A stretch of DNA of 64,000 bases, taken from the NCBI GenBank assembly GCA_900541045.1, contig UQID01000005.1, positions 1 to 64,000 of the forward strand, written 5' to 3'. Made by a program: the position numbers and the translations under genes. Position 1 is the stretch's first letter. Each line of letters opens with the position of its first letter. The notes under the pieces are model-generated. The model was not told the origin of the DNA and did not search any database. It saw nothing but the letters and a program-made list of their open reading frames with translations. Positions 1 to 7,635 of this stretch are shown one piece after another. This DNA is from an uncultured Collinsella sp. GTDB taxonomy: Bacteria; Actinomycetota; Coriobacteriia; Coriobacteriales; Coriobacteriaceae.

Positions 1-60
1 ACCGCAGGAAGCTTGGATACGCCTAGGCGCGGTCCAAGAAATCGTCCGCACCCCCTTCTA

Positions 61-86
61 GGAACTATTCCACCGCAACTTAGATT
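61..86. repeat. partial copy of the CCGCAACTTA hairpin repeat
   Basis: The stretch GGAACTATTCCACCGCAACT followed by TAGATT matches the right arm of the hairpins at 3289-3351 and 9434-9496. The matching left arm is not present, so this copy is either degraded or extends outside the window. It lies just downstream of the stop of the M20 dipeptidase gene, next to a GTTACGCGGTTT box that also follows the queA stop codon. Confidence 0.5.
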
Positions 87-102
87 AGGAAACCGCGTAA
101 CC

Positions 103-1539
103 TTAAAGCTCCAGTTCGTTGAGGCGCAGGATCGCCACGATATAAATCTTGAGCGCCTGCTTGAGCTGTTCCTCGTTGGCGCACTCGTTGGGGCCGTGCA
201 TCTGGCCACCCCACGCGGGCAGCTCCAGGCCGGTCTCCTCGGGGCCAAACGACACGGCGCGCGCAAAGTTTCGCGCATACGTGCCGCCGCCCATGGCAAA
301 GGGCTCGGCATGCTTGCCCGTAAACTCGTTATAGGTATCGATAAGCGCTTTCACGGCCGGATCATCGGCAGAGACCGAGAACGGCACCTTGGCACGATCC
401 ACGCGATACGTCACGCCAAAACGGCCCACGAGCGGCTCGAGCTGCTCGCAGATGGTATCGGCACTGGTGCTGTCGGGGAAACGCACGTCGATGACCTGCT
501 CGATGTGGCCATCCGCCACGCGGATGACGCCGGGGTTGCAGGTGAGCGGGCCAAACGCCGGGCTCGTCGCGTCGATACCCAGGCCGCGGCCATAGGCGTC
601 CGCGTGCACAAAGGCCAAAAACTTGACAAACTCGTGCTCGGCAGGCGTCAGCAGGCGCTCGCCACGGGCACCAAACGCGTCCTCGGCCTCGCGCAGATAC
701 GCCACGATCAGGCCGACGGCATTGATCGTTCCCTCGGGCATCGAGGCATGACCGCCAATGCCGTGGGCAAAAATCTGCGCATGCCCGTTATCGAGCGCCG
801 TGATCTCCAGGCGGTCGGCGTTCTCGACCGGGGCAGGCAGCTCATCGGCGGCAATCGCGAGCTCGCAGATAGACTGCGACGGAATGGCGTTGCTCGCCTC
901 GGCACCGCTCCACGACACGATGCGCCCGCCGTCGATCTTGGGGCTCACAAACGTCGCCCCAAACTGGCCCTTCTCGGCATTACAGACCGGGAACTCGGCA
1001 TCGGGTGTAAACAGAAAGTCGGGGTTTGCATAGTTCTCCAGATAATGGTGAACGTCGGACATGCCAACTTCCTCATCGCAGCCCAGCAGCGCGCGGAAGG
1101 TGTAGCGTGGCACAATGCCGTGCTTGAGCAGGTAGGCGCCAGCGTAGAGCGACAACACCGCCGGGCCCTTGTCGTCGATCACGCCGCGGCCGAGCAGCCA
1201 GCCCTCGCGGCGCTCCATCGCAAACGGGTCGGTGTTCCAGCCGGGGCCTGCGGGCACCACGTCCACATGGCAGATAGTCGCGAGCTGCTTATCGCCGCGA
1301 CCCGGGATATCAGCGATACCCACATAGCCCTCGTCATCGCTCGTCTGGTAGCCGAGCTTTTGCGCGATGCCGAGCGCGCAATCGAGCGCATCACGGACCG
1401 GGCGACCAAACGGCGCACCGGGCTCCGCATCGGCAGAAACGGCCACAGACGGATAGCTCACCAGCTGCTCGATATCGGCGACGACATCTTCCCAGACCTC
1501 GTCGACATACTCGGCAACGCTCTGCTCCACCTGATTCAT
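103..1539 (-). CDS. M20 family dipeptidase (PepV/Sapep-like)
   Basis: A 478-residue cytoplasmic zinc metallopeptidase of the M20 family, PepV/Sapep branch, expected to cleave dipeptides taken up as amino-acid source. Seen in the sequence: the first metal-ligand block (ICHVDVVPAG), the bridging Asp block (GRGVIDDKGP), the catalytic Glu pair (GCDEEVG) and a later HASMPEG segment from the dimerisation/lid domain. The length fits PepV (about 470). I chose the ATG at 1539 because TAAGGAGG lies just upstream; the frame stays open for 15 more codons without a ribosome site. The HAD phosphatase gene lies 54 bp upstream on the same strand, so the two are probably cotranscribed. The family is clear; the exact substrate is not. 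Confidence 0.9.
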   Translation of the reverse strand: MNQVEQSVAEYVDEVWEDVVADIEQLVSYPSVAVSADAEPGAPFGRPVRDALDCALGIAQKLGYQTSDDEGYVGIADIPGRGDKQLATICHVDVVPAGPGWNTDPFAMERREGWLLGRGVIDDKGPAVLSLYAGAYLLKHGIVPRYTFRALLGCDEEVGMSDVHHYLENYANPDFLFTPDAEFPVCNAEKGQFGATFVSPKIDGGRIVSWSGAEASNAIPSQSICELAIAADELPAPVENADRLEITALDNGHAQIFAHGIGGHASMPEGTINAVGLIVAYLREAEDAFGARGERLLTPAEHEFVKFLAFVHADAYGRGLGIDATSPAFGPLTCNPGVIRVADGHIEQVIDVRFPDSTSADTICEQLEPLVGRFGVTYRVDRAKVPFSVSADDPAVKALIDTYNEFTGKHAEPFAMGGGTYARNFARAVSFGPEETGLELPAWGGQMHGPNECANEEQLKQALKIYIVAILRLNELEL

Positions 1540-1593
1540 GGACGACCTCCTTACCAATGAGCAGCGGGCACGCCCGCCCCTCACATCACATAC

Positions 1594-2256
1594 TTATATA
1601 GCGAAAAGTTTAGCAAGCTCGGCCACCGAGTGCACCACCGCATCGGCACCCGCCGCCTCGTGCTCGCCCGGCGCCGCCGCGCCCGAATAGATGCCGATGC
1701 ACGGCACGCCCATCGCGTGCGCGCCCTCCACATCGTTAAAGCGATCGCCGATCATCACGGCCTCGTCCGCGGTCGCACCGAGCGCCGCCAGGGCATCACG
1801 GACCGAATCGGCCTTGGTCTCGCGCCCCTGCGGCGGATTCATGCCAACCACCGCCTCAAACTGAGAAAGCCCGAGCTCACGTACCATGTCGATGCACTTT
1901 GCCTCCATGCGCGACGTCGCCACGGCCATACGCTTGCCCTGGGCGGCAAGGCCGTCGAGTAACCCGGGAATCCCATCGAACACGGGATACTCCTCCGGCC
2001 CCAGCTCATCAAAAAAGGCGCGGTACTCATCGGCCACCACAAGCGACTCCTCGCGGGAAAAGCCGTAAAAGTCGTGAAAGCTCTTCCACAGGGGCGGCCC
2101 GATCATGCGACGCAGGTCACCCATCTGCGCCTCCGAAAACCCGCGCGCAGTCAGCGTCTTGCGCGTCGAGGTCATCACCGCCCGGCCCGTATCGGCCACC
2201 GTGCCATCGAAATCAAACAACACGACCGGCCGCCTGCATATCTCCAGTGCCTCCAT
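1594..2256 (-). CDS. HAD-superfamily hydrolase, phosphoglycolate phosphatase-like
   Basis: A 220-residue haloacid-dehalogenase phosphatase. Motif I (DFDGTVADT) is near the N-terminus, motif II is the Thr in VATSR, motif III is the Lys in the ETKADS region, and motif IV is MIGDRFNDVEGA. The alpha-helical cap between motifs I and II is the Gph/PGMB type. Such enzymes remove phosphate from small metabolites; the substrate cannot be read from sequence. I took the ATG at 2256 because GAGG sits 7 bases upstream; ATGs at 2262 and 2289 are alternatives. It runs ahead of the dipeptidase gene on the same strand and diverges from degV across about 155 bp. Confidence 0.85.
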   Translation of the reverse strand: MEALEICRRPVVLFDFDGTVADTGRAVMTSTRKTLTARGFSEAQMGDLRRMIGPPLWKSFHDFYGFSREESLVVADEYRAFFDELGPEEYPVFDGIPGLLDGLAAQGKRMAVATSRMEAKCIDMVRELGLSQFEAVVGMNPPQGRETKADSVRDALAALGATADEAVMIGDRFNDVEGAHAMGVPCIGIYSGAAAPGEHEAAGADAVVHSVAELAKLFAI

Positions 2257-2306
2257 CGGCATTCCTCTTCCCCAGTTGATGATTTCCACACCGACACTTC
2301 AAACTG

Positions 2307-2356
2307 TTGACTATTCAACAATTGAACCTAGTAATGTGGAACGACTCTACTATACT
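2307..2356 (+). promoter_or_regulatory. putative promoter/operator region between the HAD gene and degV
   Basis: The divergent gap holds TTGACT at 2307-2312, a small palindrome TTCAA-caa-TTGAA at 2314-2326 and a good minus-10 hexamer TATACT at 2351-2356. No minus-35 box has ideal spacing to this hexamer. The assignment to degV transcription is inference. Confidence 0.3.
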
Positions 2357-2412
2357 TGTCGCACTTTGCTCTCAGAAGGCGGCGCGAAAGCGCCCCAACG
2401 AAAGGTGCAATT

Positions 2413-3273
2413 ATGTCTTTTGCCATCATAACCGACTCCACGTCGGACATCTCCCCCGCCCGCGCCCAAGAGCTCGGCATTTACGTGATTCCGCTGCATG
2501 TGATTATCGAGGGCGAGGACCTGCTCGACCAGGTGCAGATTACCGCCGAGGAATACGTCACGCGCATGGCCGGCTCCGAGCAGCTGCCGCACACCTCGCA
2601 GCCGAGCGCCGGCGAGTTTAAGGCACTCTTTGATCGCGTGCTCGCCGACGGCCACGACAGCGCCATCTTTATCTCGCTGTGCAGCGAGTGGTCCGCCTGC
2701 TATGCCAACGCCAGCCTCACGGCCGAAACGCACGAGCTCGACGTGCGCTGCATCGACTCGCGCACCGGCTCGGGTGCAGAGGGCCTGCTGGTAGAGTACG
2801 CACTGGCCATGCGCGAGGACGGCCGCAGCCTGGACGAGACCGAGGCGCAGATCCGCGCAACGCTGCCCGACGCCCACCTGCTGCTGATTCCGCGCACGCT
2901 CGAGAACCTGGTCAAGAACGGCCGCGCGCCCAAGCTCGCCGGCCAGCTGACGCAGATGCTCAACATTCGCCTGACCGTTTCGCCGGAGTGGAAATCGGGC
3001 GAGATCAAGGCCATCAAAAAGGGCCGCGGCGCCAAGCGCATCGTCGCCAACACCATGGCCGATTGCCTCGCATTTTTGACCGAGCATCCGGGCTCCAGCG
3101 TGCGCGTGCTCACGACCGGCGCCGCCGAGGAGCAAGAGCTCGTCAACCAAGCGCTCGCAGGCCAGAACTACGTAGACGCCGGCACCGGCCCCATCGGCTG
3201 CACCATCGCCACCCACGTGGGCGTCGATGCCATAGCCATCAGCTACTGCCCCCGCTACCGGCCCATCCACTAG
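2413..3273 (+). CDS. DegV family fatty-acid-binding protein
   Basis: A 286-residue DegV protein. DegV/FakB proteins bind a fatty acid and, with the kinase FakA, present it for phosphorylation in phospholipid synthesis. The diagnostic N-terminus IITDSTSDISP is present, as are the SGTYGSA-like region (SLCSEWSACYANA), the DSRTGSGAEG loop and the C-terminal GPIGCTIATHVG motif. The length matches the family (280-290). The start at 2413 follows AAGGTG. No fatty-acid kinase gene is in the window, so its partner must lie elsewhere. A second, diverged DegV is at 17249-18139. The family is certain; the bound lipid is unknown. Confidence 0.9.
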   Translation: MSFAIITDSTSDISPARAQELGIYVIPLHVIIEGEDLLDQVQITAEEYVTRMAGSEQLPHTSQPSAGEFKALFDRVLADGHDSAIFISLCSEWSACYANASLTAETHELDVRCIDSRTGSGAEGLLVEYALAMREDGRSLDETEAQIRATLPDAHLLLIPRTLENLVKNGRAPKLAGQLTQMLNIRLTVSPEWKSGEIKAIKKGRGAKRIVANTMADCLAFLTEHPGSSVRVLTTGAAEEQELVNQALAGQNYVDAGTGPIGCTIATHVGVDAIAISYCPRYRPIH

Positions 3274-3288
3274 GGGCACCTTTACCAC

Positions 3289-3351
3289 TTGCGGTGGAAT
3301 AGGGACTGTTTTTGGCTTATCAGCCGCAAATCAATCCCTATTCCACCGCAA
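3289..3351. repeat. CCGCAACTTA-family hairpin repeat
   Basis: A 17-base perfect inverted repeat, TTGCGGTGGAATAGGGA at 3289-3305 and its complement at 3335-3351, encloses a loop with its own GGCTTATCAGCC hairpin. It lies between the convergent degV and toxin gene ends. A related hairpin is at 9434-9496 and a half copy at 61-86. It has no T-run, so it is not a typical terminator. REP- or MITE-like family, function unknown. Confidence 0.65.
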
Positions 3352-3366
3352 CTTAGAAATCGGCAA

Positions 3367-3675
3367 TCAGCCCTGCGGGCCCCGGAACAGTTCCTCATGC
3401 GAGCCCATTCTGACCAGTCGGATCACAGGATTAGTCTTATGCGGCAAGTAGAGAACGATCACATCGACCAAGCCATCGGATAGATGGAAATCGATGTGGC
3501 CGTTGTAATTGCCGCCCGGGTTTGAAAGCTCATGGGCGCCATATTCCGCGGGAAGCGAGCCGCGAGCTGCAAGCTCTGCGACTGCCGCCTTAAACTCGGT
3601 TTTTAGCTGCGGATGGATGCGCGTCGTCCGTTTGTAATCCGCCTTAAACTGAGCCTCGACTTTAATCTCAAACAT
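3367..3675 (-). CDS. type II toxin, RelE/YafQ family mRNA interferase
   Basis: A 102-residue toxin of the YafQ branch of RelE/ParE. The C-terminal half carries the expected His/Asp pattern: GHIDFHLSDG, then a hydrophobic strand, then RLVRMGSHEELF, which resembles the YafQ ending RTGSHSELF. Such toxins bind the ribosome and cut mRNA during translation. It starts 2 bp after the stop of the antitoxin gene, the usual antitoxin-first order. No catalytic residue looks missing, so it is probably active. Confidence 0.88.
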   Translation of the reverse strand: MFEIKVEAQFKADYKRTTRIHPQLKTEFKAAVAELAARGSLPAEYGAHELSNPGGNYNGHIDFHLSDGLVDVIVLYLPHKTNPVIRLVRMGSHEELFRGPQG

Positions 3676-3677
3676 CG

Positions 3678-3977
3678 CTAGTCCTCATCGAGGAACGATA
3701 TAAGCTCATCAGCGTTATTGAATGACGGGCTGTCGTCTGGCAGAATCCCCAACTCATGAGCCTCGGCAATCACCATGGCGCGCCTCGTCGCCTCGTTGGG
3801 AACTTCGGGCCGACCCACAATCTCAAACGGAATCTTTCGCTGATTTACCAGCTGCCGAACAGCAAGGTTGAGATACGAATTGAGACTCAGGCCAACTGTA
3901 TCCAAGAACTCAGTCGCCTGTTCCTTGAGCCCCTCTTCGATGCGAACCGTCGTAGGCTTAACCGTTGCAGTAGACAT
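3678..3977 (-). CDS. RelB/DinJ family antitoxin
   Basis: A 99-residue antitoxin with a ribbon-helix-helix N-terminus (TVRIEEGLKEQATEFLD, then a GLSLNSYLNLAV helix), as in DinJ. The C-terminal part should wrap the YafQ-like toxin. AGGAGG precedes the ATG at 3977. DinJ proteins repress their own operon together with the toxin, so self-regulation is likely, but I did not define an operator. Confidence 0.88.
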   Translation of the reverse strand: MSTATVKPTTVRIEEGLKEQATEFLDTVGLSLNSYLNLAVRQLVNQRKIPFEIVGRPEVPNEATRRAMVIAEAHELGILPDDSPSFNNADELISFLDED

Positions 3978-4023
3978 ACGCGACCTCCTCGCTCTCGTCT
4001 TTTTTCATCAGTATACCCAGTTT

Positions 4024-4062
4024 AAAAGGCAGACTGATGTTAAATAGCATCAGTCTGCCTTC
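4024..4062 (-). terminator. rho-independent terminator of the LOG-family gene
   Basis: A 14-bp perfect stem, AAGGCAGACTGATG and its complement with an 8-base loop, is followed on the minus strand by TTTT. It lies 30 bp after the LOG-family gene and before the toxin-antitoxin promoter. Confidence 0.8.
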
Positions 4063-4091
4063 TCATCACTACAACGACAGGCGCGCTCGCC

Positions 4092-4850
4092 CTACATCAG
4101 CCCGCTCAGGGCGATATCGACGGCCTCGTTGAGGTCGTCGGTAATGTGCACCAGCTCCGGATCGAGCGGGCTAATCATACCGGCGTCCATCACCGGGCCG
4201 TTGAGCCAGTCGAACAGGCCCTGCCAGTACTCGGTGCCCACCAAAACGAGCGGCATACGCTTGACCTTGTGCGTCTGCACCAGCGTGAGCACCTCGAACA
4301 TCTCGTCGAGCGTGCCAAAGCCGCCGGGAAACACGATGGCACCCGAGCTGTATTTGACGAACATGGTCTTGCGCACAAAGAAGTAACGAAAATCCATGCC
4401 GAGGTTCACGTATTTGTTGAGCCCGTGTTCGTGCGGAAGCTCGATACCCAAGCCGACCGACTTGCCGTTCACGCTCGCCGCTCCCCTGTTGGCCGCCTCC
4501 ATGACGCCGGGGCCACCGCCGGTGATAACCGCCACGCCGCGTTGGGCGATTTTGCGACCGACCGTGCGAGCCGCCTTGTAGAGCGGATCTGTCTTGGGCG
4601 TGCGGGCACTGCCGAAGATGGTCACCGCAGGACCAAGCTCGGCAAGCGCGCCAAAGCCATCGACGAACTCTGCCTGAATGCGCAGCACGCGCCAGGGGTC
4701 GGTGTGCAACCAGTCGGTCGAGTCCTCGGGTGCCAGCAGGTTGGCGTAGGTGTTGTCCTTGGGAATCATGGGGCCGCGCATGACCACGGGACCGCGCCGG
4801 TACGTCTCGTCGTAAGCCGGCTCGCCCTCGACGTTCTCATTCTTAATCAT
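4092..4850 (-). CDS. LOG family protein (TIGR00730, nucleoside 5'-monophosphate phosphoribohydrolase)
   Basis: A 252-residue Rossmann-fold protein of the LOG family, often annotated as lysine decarboxylase but better known as a nucleotide phosphoribohydrolase that makes cytokinin-type bases. The two diagnostic motifs are visible: GGGPGVMEAANRGA and the PGGFGTLDEMFEVLTLVQ block. The start at 4850 has GGAGT just upstream; the open frame extends 23 codons further without a ribosome site. Its bacterial substrate in this organism is unknown. Confidence 0.85.
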   Translation of the reverse strand: MIKNENVEGEPAYDETYRRGPVVMRGPMIPKDNTYANLLAPEDSTDWLHTDPWRVLRIQAEFVDGFGALAELGPAVTIFGSARTPKTDPLYKAARTVGRKIAQRGVAVITGGGPGVMEAANRGAASVNGKSVGLGIELPHEHGLNKYVNLGMDFRYFFVRKTMFVKYSSGAIVFPGGFGTLDEMFEVLTLVQTHKVKRMPLVLVGTEYWQGLFDWLNGPVMDAGMISPLDPELVHITDDLNEAVDIALSGLM

Positions 4851-4861
4851 GGGCACTCCTA

Positions 4862-4912
4862 TCGAAAATAGAAACGGGCGGGGTCGACGCCATGCGTCAA
4901 ACACCCGCCCGA
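4862..4912 (-). terminator. terminator downstream of tgt
   Basis: CGGGCGGG at 4875-4882 pairs with CCCGCCCG at 4904-4911; the minus-strand transcript then continues into GTTTCTATTTT. It separates tgt from the LOG-family gene. About 150 bases between the tgt stop and this hairpin carry no recognisable feature. Confidence 0.65.
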
Positions 4913-5060
4913 ACATCAACTATTCGGTATGGTACCCACGATGCATCAAGTGCTTGCAAGGCATCGGTCAGCGGTCGCGCAGACGGTGTTAGCGAACGTG
5001 ATGACCGGCCAGCGCTCGCCCCTTGCCGTTGCTAGCGCTCTGCAAGCGCCCGCGCCGCTC

Positions 5061-6200
5061 TTAGTAGTCCACCGCCGCAGGACTGTTCATCCAGTCGCTC
5101 ACAAACACGCCGTAGCGGCCCTCGATAATGGCCTGACGGGCACGCTGCATAAGGTTGAGCAGGTAGTAGATGTTGTGCATCGACAGCAGAATACCGCCGA
5201 GCATCTCCTTCTGCGTGACCATGTGACGGATGAGCGCACGGCTGTAGCCGCCCGTGCACACCGGGCAGGTGCAGGTGGGGTCGATAGGGCCGTCGTCGTG
5301 CGCAAAGCGCGCGTTGCGGAAGTTAAGGCGACCTTCACTGGAGAACGCCGTACCCATGCGGCCGGTGCGCGTCGGCAGCACGCAGTCGAACATGTCGATA
5401 CCCACGCCCACGCCGCGCACAAGCGTGGTAGGGTTGCCGACGCCCATGAGGTAGCGCGGCTTGTGCTTAGGCATGTACTCGGAAACCAGCGGCGCCAGCG
5501 TCTCGAACATGGTCTCGTGGTCTTCGCCCACCGAATAGCCGCCGATGCCGTAACCCGGGAAGTCGCCGCACTCCTCCAGATGGCGCAGCGAGCGCAGGCG
5601 CAGGTCCAGGTGCATGCCGCCTTGGACGATGCCAAAGAGCGCCTGGTCATCGCGGGTATGCGCCTTATAGCAGCGCTCGGCCCACATACTCGACAGCTCA
5701 ACGGCGCGCTCAACGTAGGCGCGCGTGGCGGGATAGCCCGGGCACTGGTCCAGCTGCATGCAGATATCGGACCCGAGCTTCATGGCGATTTCCATGTTGT
5801 CCTCGGGCGTCCAGAACACGTGGCGGCCGTCGTAGTCATTGACGATAAAGCGCACGCCCTCGTCGGTGAGCTTGACGGCGTCGTTGTGGCTGAACACCTG
5901 GAAGCCGCCTGAATCGGTGAGGATGGGACCGTGCCAGTTCATAAACTTGTGCAGGCCGCCCAGCTCGGCGATGGTGTCCTCGCCGGGACGCATAGACAGG
6001 TGATAGGTGTTGGCAAGCACGATCTGGGCACCGAGCTGTTTGACGGTCTCGGTAGGAATACCCTTGACGTTTGCCTTGGTGCCCACGGGCATAAAGATCG
6101 GCGTCTCGATGTCACCGTGCGGGGTGTGCAGTACGCCGGCACGCGCGTGCGTCGTCGGGTCCTCGGCGATCAGGTCGAATTTAAAGAGGCTCTGGTCCAT
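5061..6200 (-). CDS. tgt: tRNA-guanine transglycosylase
   Basis: A 379-residue bacterial TGT. It swaps the guanine at position 34 of GUN-anticodon tRNAs for preQ1, the base-exchange step of queuosine synthesis. Visible motifs are the substrate-binding DSGGFQVFS, the GIGGYSVGE loop, the LPTRTGRMG segment with the catalytic Asp region before it (DMFDCVLPTR), and the C-terminal zinc site CTCPVCTGGYSR followed by His. The length matches E. coli Tgt (375). The later enzymes QueA and QueH are encoded at 9.8-11.6 kb, so this region makes the second half of the queuosine pathway. The genes for preQ1 synthesis are not in the window. Confidence 0.96.
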   Translation of the reverse strand: MDQSLFKFDLIAEDPTTHARAGVLHTPHGDIETPIFMPVGTKANVKGIPTETVKQLGAQIVLANTYHLSMRPGEDTIAELGGLHKFMNWHGPILTDSGGFQVFSHNDAVKLTDEGVRFIVNDYDGRHVFWTPEDNMEIAMKLGSDICMQLDQCPGYPATRAYVERAVELSSMWAERCYKAHTRDDQALFGIVQGGMHLDLRLRSLRHLEECGDFPGYGIGGYSVGEDHETMFETLAPLVSEYMPKHKPRYLMGVGNPTTLVRGVGVGIDMFDCVLPTRTGRMGTAFSSEGRLNFRNARFAHDDGPIDPTCTCPVCTGGYSRALIRHMVTQKEMLGGILLSMHNIYYLLNLMQRARQAIIEGRYGVFVSDWMNSPAAVDY

Positions 6201-6325
6201 AAACTGGAACTCCTTGGTTGCGGTTCATACGCAAACCATTATACGGGCAACCCGCAAGGAGCACCGACTCGACAGAAACTGGCGCAAAGGAAACCTGCCC
6301 ACTTGCACCAATGCACCAGGATAAA

Positions 6326-6545
6326 AATGATCCGTTTTCCTCCGTCCCCAACGGATCATTTCCGACAGCCACAGCAACGCCGATGCTATGGCACCGACAG
6401 CGAAAACCCGCCAGAGCGAGCAAGGTGCCTTGAAACAAGGCGGCATTGATCTTTTGATCATGCCGCCGAAGTTGAAAGGCAGATTGCCGCTCTGGCGGGT
6501 TTGCAGCGTCGGCCCGTTACGGCGTTTGGTAAAACGCCGTAACTC
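6326..6545 (-). ncRNA. multi-hairpin repeat element, copy 1 (candidate structured RNA)
   Basis: This fills the 345-base gap between tgt and the dehydrogenase gene. Read on the minus strand, directly after the dehydrogenase stop, it shows: a 12-bp hairpin (6516-6543); a 15-bp closing stem, AAACCCGCCAGAGCG at 6404-6418 with its complement at 6488-6502; inside it a 12-bp hairpin with one bulged T (6439-6467); and a further hairpin AATGATCCGTT/AACGGATCATT (6326-6361). A second copy with the same layout is at 9519-9754. Paired positions differ between copies in a way that keeps pairing, which supports RNA structure. No T-run marks it as a plain terminator. Confidence 0.55.
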
Positions 6546-7346
6546 TTAGGGACGCTGACCCATGCCACCCTCGAGGGTAACGGTCTCACCGTTCATGTAC
6601 TTAAAGTCGGGGCCGCAGAGCTGAACGACCACGCGGCCGATTTCCTTCTCGACGTCGCCGTAGTGGCCTGCCGGCGGCATGTGGACGTTGGCCTTAAACG
6701 CCTCGGGATAGGCATCCTGGAAGTTCTCGAGCGCAGCGGTCCAAGCAAGCGGGCACACGATGTTGACGTTGATGCCGTCCTTGCCCCACTCGTTGGCTGC
6801 AACGCGAGTCAGACCGCGGATGCCCTCCTTGGCAGCGGCATAGCTGCACTGGCCGTAGTTGCCAAACAGGCCGGCGCCCGAGGCAAAGTTGACCACGGAG
6901 CCCTTGGTCTCCTTCAGGTGCGGATAGGCCTTCTGCATGTACAGATAGGTGGCATACAGACCGGAATAAATGGCCAGGTTAAACTGATCCATGGTGTGGT
7001 CGGCGATGGTCACACCCGAGGCACTGGCCTGAGCGTTGTTGACGACGGCGTCGATGCGACCGAACTCCTCAATCGCCTTGTCGATAACGTTCTGCACGAC
7101 GGCCTCGTTGTCCTGGCCGGCGGAGACATCGGCCTGAACAGGCAGAACCTTGACGCCGTACTCAGCCTCAAGAGACTCCTTGGCAGCCTCGAGCTTAGCA
7201 ACGTTACGACCGGTGATAACGAGGTTCGCACCTTCCTTGGCAAAAGCGATATCGATGCCGTAGCCGATGGAGCCAGCAGAGCCGTCCTTAAGCGTGGCCT
7301 TGCCGCCGCCGGTGACGATCACGGTCTTACCAGTGAAAAGTCCCAT
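6546..7346 (-). CDS. short-chain dehydrogenase, 12-alpha-hydroxysteroid-dehydrogenase-like
   Basis: A 266-residue NAD(P)-dependent short-chain dehydrogenase. The cofactor motif has an insertion (VTGGGK, then about ten residues, then GSIGYG), the catalytic tetrad region reads NNAQASASG, FASGAG and CSYAAAKEG, and the C-terminus is NGETVTLEGGMGQRP. These signatures, notably NNAQASASG and the GGMGQRP ending, match what I remember of clostridial NADP-dependent 12-alpha-hydroxysteroid dehydrogenases, which oxidise the 12-hydroxyl of cholate-type bile acids. I therefore favour bile-acid activity, but this rests on recall and not on a search. The start at 7346 has AAGGA upstream; the frame is open 68 codons further without a good ribosome site. 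A generic sugar or lipid dehydrogenase is the alternative. Confidence 0.75.
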   Translation of the reverse strand: MGLFTGKTVIVTGGGKATLKDGSAGSIGYGIDIAFAKEGANLVITGRNVAKLEAAKESLEAEYGVKVLPVQADVSAGQDNEAVVQNVIDKAIEEFGRIDAVVNNAQASASGVTIADHTMDQFNLAIYSGLYATYLYMQKAYPHLKETKGSVVNFASGAGLFGNYGQCSYAAAKEGIRGLTRVAANEWGKDGINVNIVCPLAWTAALENFQDAYPEAFKANVHMPPAGHYGDVEKEIGRVVVQLCGPDFKYMNGETVTLEGGMGQRP

Positions 7347-7635
7347 ACGAAGTCCTTTCAAAATCGCGACGGGCACGCCCGCCGACTGCGCGTATCCAAC
7401 TTCACGCGCCAAAAGCTGAAATGCAACTTTAACGGGTTCAAGTGAAAAATAAAGACTGCAGCAGGCGAACGGCGCAACGTCATTCGGCGAAGGGAATGTC
7501 AAGCACAAACTGAATAAGAAGGCCGAATTTTTGTTATCCAAGCGAGCCATCGAACACGTTTTGAAACTTTGCTGCAGCGCGCGGGATGTCGGCGCGAGAC
7601 TTTATCATAGGGTGACAAACAACGATGAGGAGCAC

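Noticed and set aside
13..1560. A 515-codon open frame opposite the M20 dipeptidase gene
   Set aside because: It is antisense to a gene with intact catalytic motifs and has no start signal.
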